From positions 1-64,000 of the forward strand of contig CASEBB010000001.1 in the NCBI GenBank assembly GCA_949286015.1: DNA of 64,000 nucleotides, written 5' to 3'. The first letter of the stretch is position 1; every line of letters begins with the position of its first letter. Shown here in pieces: positions 9,615 to 18,542 of this stretch. This stretch comes from an uncultured Succinivibrionaceae bacterium. GTDB lineage: Bacteria; Pseudomonadota; Gammaproteobacteria; Enterobacterales; Succinivibrionaceae. The notes below the pieces were generated by a model. That model was not told the origin of the DNA and ran no database searches. It was given only the letters and a program-made list of their open reading frames with translations. The position numbers and the translations under genes are program-made.

Positions 9615-9858
9615 AAATTTCCCTTATTTATCAGCTTTATTGATAACTTGTAAGACAAGAAGTAAAAATATTCGCGTTTTGCTGTGTATAAGAATAAAGA
9701 CGTCAAAAGCGGAAAATTGCATTATTTTGGTGAGAAAATGCTCTAAAGCAGTGCAAAAATCCCAGCGGGACTTGTGCAAATGGGATGAGGAGTTTTCACC
9801 GCAGTGGTGGGCATGGTTGAGCTCTGTTAGTGGGAGTAATGGCTTATTTATCGTGTTT
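9615..9858. repeat. Diverged direct repeat, right copy
   Basis: Partner of the segment at about 8520-8800: the 26-base identity is at 9615-9640 and the 19-base identity at 9835-9853. The right copy has different spacing between the two blocks and lacks the TGCTAAA cluster. Confidence 0.8.
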
Positions 9859-10703
9859 TATAGCTTTTTTAGCTCTAATAGATGGTGAGTGTTTGGTACG
9901 ATTATTGGCAAAACAGTCAGGTTGCCAGTGTAGAGCCAGTGCTGCGGGCTGCGAACAAGCGCTCTCTTCATGGGGCAGGCAGAGGAAATGGCTGGCAGAG
10001 TAGTGTGCTATTATCAGTAGCACGTGAAACATAGGGTGCTAGCAAAGGGCTGAAATAAGAGCTTTGGTGAGGGGGTGGTGCGGTAGTAGGGTCGTTAGTA
10101 GAGGCACGCCTCTTCTCTTGCTGCACTAGTAGCTGCGCGTGGCTGTTTGCGGTGTGGGGGCGGTTGGAGCCAAGTGGTGCGGAGTAGGCAAGTGAGGTGA
10201 GCACAAAATGCGTGTGATGGGCACGAGATCTGGCGTAGGGGAGAGGCGATCCCGCCGCGCTGTTGCGGCTTACCATGAGTAGGCTCAGAGCTGTAAGTAA
10301 GAACGGCTACTGGCGCTTACAGCGCAGCGCCACTGACCATTAGGGAACAAAGCGAGCGTCAGACCGGTCTTACCAATGTCGTCCGGCAGTACCGTGCACG
10401 CCGCCTCCAAGGGGCCCTTGAGACATATGTGATAAAATTTCTGGCACAATTGCGCAGATGCAGCTTGTCCTCGGTCTCTTTGCTTTGCGGCCACAACTCT
10501 GCTCTGCAACGCCACCTGTGATTGCTCCTAAGGAGCCAGTAGTGACAGCAAGCTTGAGTAAAAGCACCAGAGCTTCGCCTGCTGCTGCTACTTTGCAGCT
10601 CTTAGGCGGGCGGATAAGGTAGTGTTCTAACCCCTAGCGACGTGCTGATCCTTTTCTTTGGTCGTCACCTTTCCTTGGCGGAAGGCTTGTGAGGCAGGCT
10701 CCC

Positions 10704-12965
10704 ATGAGCGAGAACTTCAATCCCCTGAAGCGTTTCTCTTATAAAGAGCAAGTGTCGCGTGCCATCACTTGGGGCCACTACTTTATCTTTATCAATATCC
10801 TGCTCGCCTGCTTGCTCGGCTTTAGCTACGTCTACGCCGCCCCTCCTACCACCAGTTTCTTAAGCTTCTTTTACCTCATCGTCTCATGGCTCGGCCATAT
10901 GAGCTTTTTGACGGTGGTGGTATACCTCGTTATCTTCTTCCCGCTCGCCTTTATCGGCAACTTTAGGTATTACCGCGTCCTGTGCGTGTGCATCGCCGTT
11001 ATCATGCACACCATCTTGCTCTTTGACATCAAAATTTACCTCCTCGTCAAAGTGCACCTCAGTATGACCGCCATCAACCTCATTGTGCGGGAACTGGACT
11101 TCGATACCGGCCTTAATTACAACTTCCTCTTTATTGCCGTCCCGATCTTAATCGCCCTTGAATGCGTCTTTGCCAAAATCACCACGCACTCGCTGTATCG
11201 GGCCCACCATCCTTACTTTGTGCGCACGGTGCTGATTATTGTCTGCTCCTGCTTTGTGACCTCCCATGTGTTGCACATTTGGGCTGATGCCACTAAGTAC
11301 GATCGTATCACGCTGTTACGCTCGACCTTCCCTGCACACTATCCAATGACGGCGCGCTCGTTCTTAAGTAGTCATGGTTGGCTTAACGAAAAGCAGCTTA
11401 TGGCTAGCGATAGCTTGGGGGCGGAGTACATCAATTACCCTCTGACCAACTTAGAGGTCGATCCGCACTTTGTAAATGAGCGTCCTGCCAATGTGCTCCT
11501 CATTACGCTCAATGGCCTCTCCTATAGCAACTTAAGTAAGGAGACCACGCCGCAGCTTTTAGCGTTTAAGGAGCAGGTGCAAAGCTTTGACTCGCACTAC
11601 CTCTTATATAAGGAGGAGCTCAATAACGTCTTTGCCATGACGTATGGCTTGCCACTGCAGTATCGTCAGGGCTTATTTGCGGGGCAAATGTTGCCAGTGA
11701 CGCTGGAGGAGATGTTTAAGCAGGACTATGTCAGCCGCGTCATTGTCAGTGCCTTAAAGCGCACGCCGCAATCGGTGCTGCCATCGCTAGAGGGCATGAG
11801 CGTCAGTGATGTGGCCATGCAGGCAGCGGCCTATCAGACGGATACAGCGGTAGCGGCAGCTGTAGACGCTGATCCGGCTACGGATAAGCATACGGATACG
11901 GCCGAGGGCACAGCGCCAGAGGCCGCGACGTCCACGACCAATGCCATCAGCGTAGATGCTTCTGCAGATGCTGCAGATGCGGACGCAGCAGCTGCACTTG
12001 CACGTGAGAGCAGCTCTCCGGTCGTGGGTGAAACGGATACTGCCACTGCTAATGCTACTGATACCACAACCACGGCTTCTATGCTGAGGGAGCATGCGGT
12101 GGTTAATGCCACATGGCTGGAAGCGCCAGCGCAGTTTGATCACGCCGATCAGGAAGCACTGCGCCGCTACTTTAGCCTGCTGGTGCAAAACTCCGGTCTG
12201 CGCAGCATGCAATTTAGCCATGTGCACAATGTCCATGAGGTTTTTGCGCAGGCGCTGCAACAAATCCGCGAGTACCGCTTACGGGAGCAACGTCCTTACG
12301 CCCTCTCGCTGGTGATTAATGATTTGCGCGACTTCGATAGCAGTGTGCAGGCGCTGCTGCAATCGCCACAGGGGCCAAAGCTGCAAGCGGCTATGGATGA
12401 GGATTTAACCAGTACGGTTAACCCTATGATGCAGTCGCTGCTCTACTATGAGCTCTCCTTAGAGGATGTCGATCAGGCCTTTGGTAAGTTCATGACGCAG
12501 TTACGCTCCCAAGGCTTGTTAGACCACACGCTGGTTATCGTTACCGCCGCCGAGGGCAATAAGCTCTTAGCCCGTGAGCCACAGATCTTCGATCGCGAGG
12601 TGCAGCATGTACCTTTAATGGTGCTCTGGCCTCAGGAGGTGCGCCAAAAGCCACTGGTGGGCTCAGAGGTGCACAACTTAAGCTCGCCGCAGGATCTGAG
12701 CGCCACGATTGCGCGTGAGATTCTGCACGTCACGACTAGTGTGGGCAACTTTAGTTTAGGTGCCTCCTTAAAGGAGTTACCTGACCGTCCTTATGTGGCT
12801 GTAGATGGCGTCGATGAGCTGATACTGGTAGGCAAAGAGAACAACATTATCTACTCCATGGATGGCTCGTCCTATATTGAGAATAATGGGGAGCGCTTAC
12901 CGGTGCGACCTAATCTCGAGAACCTCATTGAGGCCACGCGCGACTTAAACCGCTTCCTGCGCTAA
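10704..12965 (+). CDS. yejM: YejM/PbgA-type inner-membrane regulator of LPS synthesis
   Basis: 753 residues. Starts like YejM (YKEQVSRAITWGHYFIFINILL), followed by about five membrane segments (residues ~20-195). A periplasmic sulfatase-like domain then starts at RPANVLLITLNGLSYSNL (~260). In E. coli this protein senses LPS and controls LpxC turnover through LapB/FtsH. E. coli YejM has 586 residues; the excess is largely an Ala/Asp/Thr-rich insertion at ~376-462 inside the periplasmic domain. The ATG at 10704 has GAGG nine bases upstream; a GTG at 10689 is an alternative start. The gene stands alone, with the repeat region upstream. Confidence 0.9.
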   Translation: MSENFNPLKRFSYKEQVSRAITWGHYFIFINILLACLLGFSYVYAAPPTTSFLSFFYLIVSWLGHMSFLTVVVYLVIFFPLAFIGNFRYYRVLCVCIAVIMHTILLFDIKIYLLVKVHLSMTAINLIVRELDFDTGLNYNFLFIAVPILIALECVFAKITTHSLYRAHHPYFVRTVLIIVCSCFVTSHVLHIWADATKYDRITLLRSTFPAHYPMTARSFLSSHGWLNEKQLMASDSLGAEYINYPLTNLEVDPHFVNERPANVLLITLNGLSYSNLSKETTPQLLAFKEQVQSFDSHYLLYKEELNNVFAMTYGLPLQYRQGLFAGQMLPVTLEEMFKQDYVSRVIVSALKRTPQSVLPSLEGMSVSDVAMQAAAYQTDTAVAAAVDADPATDKHTDTAEGTAPEAATSTTNAISVDASADAADADAAAALARESSSPVVGETDTATANATDTTTTASMLREHAVVNATWLEAPAQFDHADQEALRRYFSLLVQNSGLRSMQFSHVHNVHEVFAQALQQIREYRLREQRPYALSLVINDLRDFDSSVQALLQSPQGPKLQAAMDEDLTSTVNPMMQSLLYYELSLEDVDQAFGKFMTQLRSQGLLDHTLVIVTAAEGNKLLAREPQIFDREVQHVPLMVLWPQEVRQKPLVGSEVHNLSSPQDLSATIAREILHVTTSVGNFSLGASLKELPDRPYVAVDGVDELILVGKENNIIYSMDGSSYIENNGERLPVRPNLENLIEATRDLNRFLR

Positions 12966-13091
12966 GAAAGACCTAAAGACTTTTACGGCAGTGCCTTAGG
13001 TTTGCACTCTCAGGCGCCGCCTATCCCTGATTTCATTTGCTTTTGACTTTGCACGTGGGGCCAGCCCCCACGTACTGCTTTTGAGAACAAG

Positions 13092-13922
13092 ATGATCGTT
13101 ACGCAAGAAAATATCGAGCAGGTGTTTACCTCCTCGATGAGCAAGCCGCTGTTTTGCCTGTTTTACACTGATGACCCAACTTGCGACACGGCCAAGAACG
13201 CTCTGACCACGGCTATCAGTGACACCAATGAGTATGTGACCTTGGGCCTCTTTAACCTCAAAGAGGAGATTTGCCAAGGCGTGGCCCTGCAGCTGGGTCT
13301 CATGAACGCGCCTGCATTAGTGGTGGTGGATAAGGGCCAGCCAGTGGCTATGGCTGAGGGCAGCGACATCGTGACCCATCTGCCAGAGCTGCTCAAGCAG
13401 TATCTGCCATCTGAGGCGGAGACGCTGATGCGTGCCGCGCTGCAAGCTGAGGCGTCTGGTGACCTCAACACCGCTTGCTCTAAGGCAGCTGAGGCTTATG
13501 CGCAGGATGACAAGAACTTACAGTTTAAGTTTATCTACGCCCGCATGCTCATTGCGCAGAAGAACACTGCTAAGGCGCATGAGCTCTTAGACAACCCAGG
13601 CCGCGAAGAGCAATCCATGCCTGAGTACCAGCAGCTGCTCTCAGCTCTGACCTTAGCCGAGCAGGCGCAGAACAGCCCAGAGCTGTTAGAGCTGGCTAAG
13701 AAGTACGAGCAGGATCCATCTGACGAGAATGCCGTGGCTTATGCGGTGGCGCTGGCGGATGCGGGCAAGAAGGAAGATGCCTTAGTGATTCTGTTTGCTA
13801 AGCTCAAGGCCGACCTCAATAAGGAAGAGGTGAAGAAGACCTTCCTCGATATTCTGAGCACCATGGATGGTGACAAGCTGCAGAGCACCTATCGGCGCAA
13901 GCTTTACACGCTGCTGCACTAA
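13092..13922 (+). CDS. cnoX: CnoX (YbbN) thioredoxin-fold co-chaperone
   Basis: 276 residues, close to E. coli CnoX (284). Residues 1-105 form a thioredoxin-like domain in which the usual CxxC is DPTC (28-31), keeping only the second Cys, much as E. coli CnoX lacks the first. Residues ~110-276 are TPR-like helices. CnoX protects substrates from oxidation and overoxidation and hands them to DnaK and GroEL. It lies 126 bases after yejM on the same strand and converges on perM. Confidence 0.88.
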   Translation: MIVTQENIEQVFTSSMSKPLFCLFYTDDPTCDTAKNALTTAISDTNEYVTLGLFNLKEEICQGVALQLGLMNAPALVVVDKGQPVAMAEGSDIVTHLPELLKQYLPSEAETLMRAALQAEASGDLNTACSKAAEAYAQDDKNLQFKFIYARMLIAQKNTAKAHELLDNPGREEQSMPEYQQLLSALTLAEQAQNSPELLELAKKYEQDPSDENAVAYAVALADAGKKEDALVILFAKLKADLNKEEVKKTFLDILSTMDGDKLQSTYRRKLYTLLH

Positions 13923-14001
13923 GCGTGTCTGCGGGAGTGGCCTTGAGAGCGGTGTAAGCGTAGCCACACAGAGCAGAGCCAGCTCTGCCACTGAAAAGGA
14001 C

Positions 14002-14041
14002 AAGCCCCTGCCGCTACCAACAGATGTGGCGGCTGGGGCTT
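14002..14041. terminator. Bidirectional terminator between cnoX and perM
   Basis: Arms at 14002-14014 and 14029-14041 pair over 13 bases with one central mismatch. They lie between two convergent genes. The U-tract is modest on both strands. Confidence 0.6.
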
Positions 14042-14206
14042 TGTCGCTGAGAGTTATGGCCTTAAGCGCAGCTGTGGCGGCGGAGGCAGCCCACTCCACT
14101 GCATGTTCAAGGGACGCTTCAGCCCATGCTCCCTTAGGGGTAAGGGTAAGAGCAAGGGCGGCGCCCCGTAAGTTCAAGTTTGGCTTAGCTCGGGTGACGC
14201 TTAGAC

Positions 14207-16108
14207 TTAGATACGAGTAGATGACTCGTGGTGGGAAGCGTCGCTGGCGTCGCTGGTGGTAGAAGACGAGTTAGTGGTAACGGGCGCTCTATTGCGGCCT
14301 ATTCTGCGGCGCGGTAGCGGCAGCGGGGTATCAGAGTTTGGCCAGCGCACAATCAGGGTCTTGATAAACGTGGCCAGCGGAATGGCAAAGAACACACCCC
14401 AGAAGCCCCATAAGTTGCCAAAGATCAAGATCGCCGCCAGAATGGAAAAGGCGTCCAGATTCATCGCCTTGGAAAAGAGCATTGGCGTCAGCACGTTACT
14501 GTCTAAGAGCTGAATAATGGTGTAAATCACCAATACCCAGAGCAGTCCTGTACTAAAGCCAAACTGGAAGATAGCCACCAAGACCACGGGTACGGCAATG
14601 ATCACCGCACCCACATATGGGATCACGACCGAGAGGCCTACACCCACACCTAAGAGCATGGCGTAGTTGACGCCTAAGAGCATAAAGGCAAGGGTGTTAG
14701 CAATTGAGATGACAATGATGTGGATGATCTTGCCGCGAATATAGCCGGCAATCTGGCTATGTAGGCTCGGCCAAAACTCCTTCATCAGCACCTGATTGTT
14801 TGGCAAGAGAAAGGTCGCCGCATTGTGCTGTAAGCTCTTTTTGTTGTAGAGCATCAAAAAGGTAAAGATTGGCACAATAATGAGGTAGACCAGCCACGTA
14901 AAGGCGTTTACCACCGATGGCATCAGCTGCGTGCGCATCAGCGAGGCAATTTGATTGGTGGCGGCAATACGAGCATTGCGCACGTACTGCTCCAGCATCG
15001 GCATCGTCACCATGGATGGTATCGGCTCTGGCAGGTTGACAACAAAGTCGTACACCTCTTGGGCGATGCGTAAGTCAAAGTCCGTAACTGTTAGCCTAAA
15101 GGTACCATCACCACCGCTTGGGTTCAGTGTGATATTGCTCAGACGTAGCGCGGGGGTAACCACAGCGTGGTTGACGTTGTGCGGATCGGCCAGCATCTCT
15201 GGTCTTTGCAGCGATTGCTGGGTTAAAACCTGCAGATACTCCGCATTCATGAAGTCCTGCTCATCGTCTGCTGCTACCGCAGTGGTCTCACTCTTGTCTG
15301 TGGATACAGGTGCTGTTTCTTCAGAGGCAGACGCACAGGCACTGACAGCAGAAGCTGCACTGGCAGTTGCCACAGGCGCCGCTGCCACAGGGTCAGCACT
15401 AAGAGTAGCACTGGTGGAGGTCGTGGCAGGAGCCACATTAGAGGCAGTAGTAAGGGCAGTGGTAGCTGTCGCAGTGGTGGCGACTGAGGTAGCAGGGGCA
15501 GCCGTAGTGGTTGTAGTTGGAGGTGTTGTAGCTGTCAGCGTCGCCCCCGCAGCTGAGGCTTGAGCGGGTGCCGTCTCATATGGCGGCAGCATGATGCGCT
15601 GATATTGCGCTGTTGGGGCGGCGAGGCTACGGGGCATTGGCTGCAGCGAGGCATTAGGTGTAGGAGTAGCCGTAGCCGTTGAGCTCGTAGCAGAGGTAGA
15701 GTGAGGAGCCTGTGAGGCGGGGCTGTGTGTGGCAGCCGGTGTGGTGGCTGGGTTAGTGGTGTTAGTGTTTTTACCGTTATCGAGGCTAAAAGCGACAATG
15801 GAGTTATAGAACTCCGCACCTTGCTTAATCACATTTGGCACGATCAGCACCATGGTAAAGACGACCAAGGAGCAAAAGAGGATCATGACCACAATGGAGG
15901 CTAAGTGCCGTCCCATTTTGCAGGTGCGGCTTAAAGCCACAACTGGCCAGTCAAGGCAAAAAGCGAGGCATAAGGCGACAACGAGCGGCCCCACCAGCCA
16001 CATAAAGTAGTAGACGGTGATAAAGGCACCAAGCAGCACCAGCGCAAACTCAATGGTGCCTGGCTGGGAGAAGTGGCGCTGATACCAGCGGCGAAGCAGG
16101 TTTAGCAT
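14207..16108 (-). CDS. perM: PerM, AI-2E-family membrane permease
   Basis: 633 residues against 353 in E. coli PerM. The N-terminus (MLNLLRRWYQRHFSQPG) and the C-terminal half (FGNLWGFWGVFFAIPLATFIK) match PerM closely. Around eight membrane segments are expected. Most of the extra length is a Thr/Ala/Pro/Ser-rich insertion at ~111-285, in what should be a loop after the third membrane segment, followed by a longer than usual folded loop. The transported substrate is not established. It is divergent from bepA, as in E. coli, with a 509-base gap. Confidence 0.92.
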   Translation of the reverse strand: MLNLLRRWYQRHFSQPGTIEFALVLLGAFITVYYFMWLVGPLVVALCLAFCLDWPVVALSRTCKMGRHLASIVVMILFCSLVVFTMVLIVPNVIKQGAEFYNSIVAFSLDNGKNTNTTNPATTPAATHSPASQAPHSTSATSSTATATPTPNASLQPMPRSLAAPTAQYQRIMLPPYETAPAQASAAGATLTATTPPTTTTTAAPATSVATTATATTALTTASNVAPATTSTSATLSADPVAAAPVATASAASAVSACASASEETAPVSTDKSETTAVAADDEQDFMNAEYLQVLTQQSLQRPEMLADPHNVNHAVVTPALRLSNITLNPSGGDGTFRLTVTDFDLRIAQEVYDFVVNLPEPIPSMVTMPMLEQYVRNARIAATNQIASLMRTQLMPSVVNAFTWLVYLIIVPIFTFLMLYNKKSLQHNAATFLLPNNQVLMKEFWPSLHSQIAGYIRGKIIHIIVISIANTLAFMLLGVNYAMLLGVGVGLSVVIPYVGAVIIAVPVVLVAIFQFGFSTGLLWVLVIYTIIQLLDSNVLTPMLFSKAMNLDAFSILAAILIFGNLWGFWGVFFAIPLATFIKTLIVRWPNSDTPLPLPRRRIGRNRAPVTTNSSSTTSDASDASHHESSTRI

Positions 16109-16617
16109 GGCAAACTCGAAGCGAGGGACAGGGGAAAAGTGGCTTTAGATTGCAGACTGCCTCTCGTGAGCGCAGGTAGCAAGCGTCGCTTAGAGCTAAC
16201 ACTTACTGCAAGGGCGGTAGCGACATGCTCGGGAAGTGGTGCTTTAGGAGCTGAGGCTTAAGATGACAGCTTTTGTTTAGGTAAGAATTATAGCAGCTGG
16301 CCATTTGCATATGTGAGGTGCGCCTAAGGCAGGCATAAGGGCATTTTGCTAAACTTAGGGACAAAGCCTCTGCTGCCAAAGTGGCGTCTGCGCTGAGATG
16401 CTGTGCAGCTGCTGACTGGTAGTAAGCAAGAGAGTAGATAGCCCTAAAGGTTCATAAGTGAGCGGTGCCCACCCTAAGTAGGGCGTTACCACGCCATGCT
16501 GTGCCGTGCCACGCCCCTGCATCTGCAAGGGATCTTCAGTACGGTGTGCTTTAGAAGCCGCTGGCCGCAAGCCTTTGAGGTTATTTACGTAGTATCCACG
16601 CGCCGCTGGCTCCTGCT
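16109..16617. other. Divergent perM/bepA control region
   Basis: No gene is seen in this 509-base gap between divergent start codons. It must carry promoters for both, but I cannot identify convincing -35/-10 pairs. Confidence 0.4.
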
Positions 16618-18201
16618 ATGACTCTTACCCTGTCTTCTCTTACGTCATTTTTGCTTGCTGCTAAGCCGCGCACTGTGGCTACCCCTGTAGCAGCCTCCGC
16701 TTGTAATACCTCTAAGCGCTTACGCCGCTTGAGCTTATCTTGTGGTGGTGCCTTGCTCTTAAGCGCGGCCGCCATGCTGGTTACCCCATCAGCTACCGCC
16801 GCTGAATTCTACGATGACAGTAACATTCTCATCCCGCAAATGGGTACGGCAGGTGCCTTAGGCATCAGCGTCCAGCGTGAAAAGGCCATTGGCGATTTCT
16901 TTTTACGTACCGCCCGCGCCAATCTGCCAGTGATCGACGACCCTGTGCTTAATGAGTACGTGACCTCCTTAGGTAACAGACTGCTGGCCCATGCGGACAA
17001 TGTGCAATTTCCTTTTGACTTTTTTGTGGTCAAAAACAACGACCTCAATGCTTCGGCCTTTTTAGGCGGTAAGGTCGTGATCAACACTGGCCTCTTTAAC
17101 TACGCCTCCACCGAGGATGAGTTTGCTTCGGTGCTGGCTCACGAAATTTCGCACGTGACGCAGCGTCACATCGCGCGCTTTGTAGAAAAGATGACCATGG
17201 CCAACCGCCTCTCGACGGCGGGTGTGGTCGGCTCCATTGTCATGGCGATCTTAAACCCAGCGGTGGGCTTAGCGGCCATGTCGACCACCATGGGCGCCTC
17301 CATGCAAAGCGGCATTAACTTTACGCGTGACAACGAGTACGAAGCCGATCGCATTGGTATCACCTTGCTTTATCGCGCGGGCTTAAACCCTCAGGGGATG
17401 GTGGACATGTTCCGCTACTTAAACTCGCAGCAAGGCAATATCAACCCAGCCTTTACGCTTCTGATTGACCACCCTTTGTCTGATGTGCGTATGGCCGAGG
17501 CGCAAAACCGCGTCGCCCAATTTGAGCACCGTCCTGATTCGACCAACCCTGATTATCAGTATGCACGGGCGCGCGTGGCGGTACGCTACACCATGCCGGA
17601 TGATGAAAAGTCCTTACGAGACTTTAAGCAGGGCTTAAAGCACAATGCCCGTGGCTATACTGAGTACTACCAAAACTATGCGCTAGCTTTGGTGTGCTAC
17701 GAGCTAAAGGAATACGATGAGGCGGCGGGCTATTTGCGGCGCTTACCGCAGTCGCAGCAGAGCAATCTCTTTGTGCTCGATCTCTTCACCGACATTGATA
17801 TCGCCCGTGGCCAGCCGCAGCAAGCGGTAGCGCGTTTACAGCCTTTTTATCAGCGCACGCCGCGCAATCAGGTGATTGTGGCTAACTTAGCATCGGCATA
17901 TAACGAGAACGTGCAGTACTCGCGCGCCCGTGAGCTCTTAGTGGGCTATTTGCGTTACAAGCCAAAGGATGTGCTGGCGCTTAATCTGTTAGCGACAACC
18001 TACACGAAGCTGAAGAATCAGTGCGATACCTTACAAACGCGTGGTGAGGTGTATGCGCTGTCGGCGGCCTATCCTCAGGCTATGGGCATGTTTAATCAAG
18101 CTCTGCAGACGTGCACTGATATGCTGACGCGTGAGCGGATTAAGGCCCGTGTCAGTGAGCTGGTGACGCAGCGCTCATTTGATGAGAGCCTCTTGCGCTA
18201 A
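16618..18201 (+). CDS. bepA: BepA (YfgC) periplasmic metalloprotease/chaperone
   Basis: 527 residues (E. coli 487). M48 zinc-protease motif HEISH at 175-179, the EADRIG glutamate downstream, and IDHPLSDVR, which contains the regulatory histidine equivalent to E. coli His246. TPR helices fill the C-terminal half. BepA promotes LptD maturation and degrades misassembled LptD and BamA at the outer membrane. The signal peptide appears to lie at ~34-62, preceded by an unusually long N-terminus. There is no clear ribosome binding site, so the true start may be further in. Divergent from perM. Confidence 0.92.
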   Translation: MTLTLSSLTSFLLAAKPRTVATPVAASACNTSKRLRRLSLSCGGALLLSAAAMLVTPSATAAEFYDDSNILIPQMGTAGALGISVQREKAIGDFFLRTARANLPVIDDPVLNEYVTSLGNRLLAHADNVQFPFDFFVVKNNDLNASAFLGGKVVINTGLFNYASTEDEFASVLAHEISHVTQRHIARFVEKMTMANRLSTAGVVGSIVMAILNPAVGLAAMSTTMGASMQSGINFTRDNEYEADRIGITLLYRAGLNPQGMVDMFRYLNSQQGNINPAFTLLIDHPLSDVRMAEAQNRVAQFEHRPDSTNPDYQYARARVAVRYTMPDDEKSLRDFKQGLKHNARGYTEYYQNYALALVCYELKEYDEAAGYLRRLPQSQQSNLFVLDLFTDIDIARGQPQQAVARLQPFYQRTPRNQVIVANLASAYNENVQYSRARELLVGYLRYKPKDVLALNLLATTYTKLKNQCDTLQTRGEVYALSAAYPQAMGMFNQALQTCTDMLTRERIKARVSELVTQRSFDESLLR

Positions 18202-18542
18202 GCTGAGCAAGGCTAAGCGCGGTCAGTTACTCCTGAGGCAGTGCTCTTTACCCCCAGCGTGTGTAGCGCGTTTGTTTAAGATACACTGTCTTCAGGCAGA
18301 GCTCAGATGCGTCATCCGTATGGCGACAGAACCCGTATTGTGGTGGTTTACTTGAGCGGGGCGCATGCATATCAGCATGTGGTAAAAGGTGCACACCGCT
18401 GGCGTAAGTTATGATGTAAGCTGGGCTGTTTAGATTAACGTAGCTGCACGCCGCCTGTAACCGCGATGGTGTCTGCTCAGCAGCAGCAGCTGCTGCTGCT
18501 GTAGGTGTTTGCTAAGGTTTTGCTTGTGGAGAGAGGAACTGC
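18202..18542. other. Leader region with CAG/CTG palindrome
   Basis: No gene is seen. A perfect 24-base palindrome made of four CAG and four CTG triplets lies at 18478-18501, about 40 bases before the next ATG. In RNA it would form a GC-rich hairpin in the leader. Confidence 0.7.

Larger units (their letters stand above)
8430..10703. other. 2.3-kb gene-free repeat region
   Basis: No credible gene is present. The region holds four ~106-bp tandem repeats, two diverged copies of a longer segment flanking them, a cluster of TGCTAAA/TTTAGCA motifs, several GCTTATTTATC motifs and one partial parS-like site (10016-10031). Parts are clearly more AT-rich than neighbouring genes. A single DnaA-box-like sequence (9683-9691) occurs. 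Confidence 0.7.

Noticed and set aside
9968-10567. Minus-strand frames before yejM
   Set aside because: Short, overlapping, without ribosome binding sites or recognisable features.
8430-10703. Repeat region as a replication origin
   Set aside because: Only one DnaA-box-like sequence (9683-9691) was seen and no dnaA, gidA or other origin genes are nearby.
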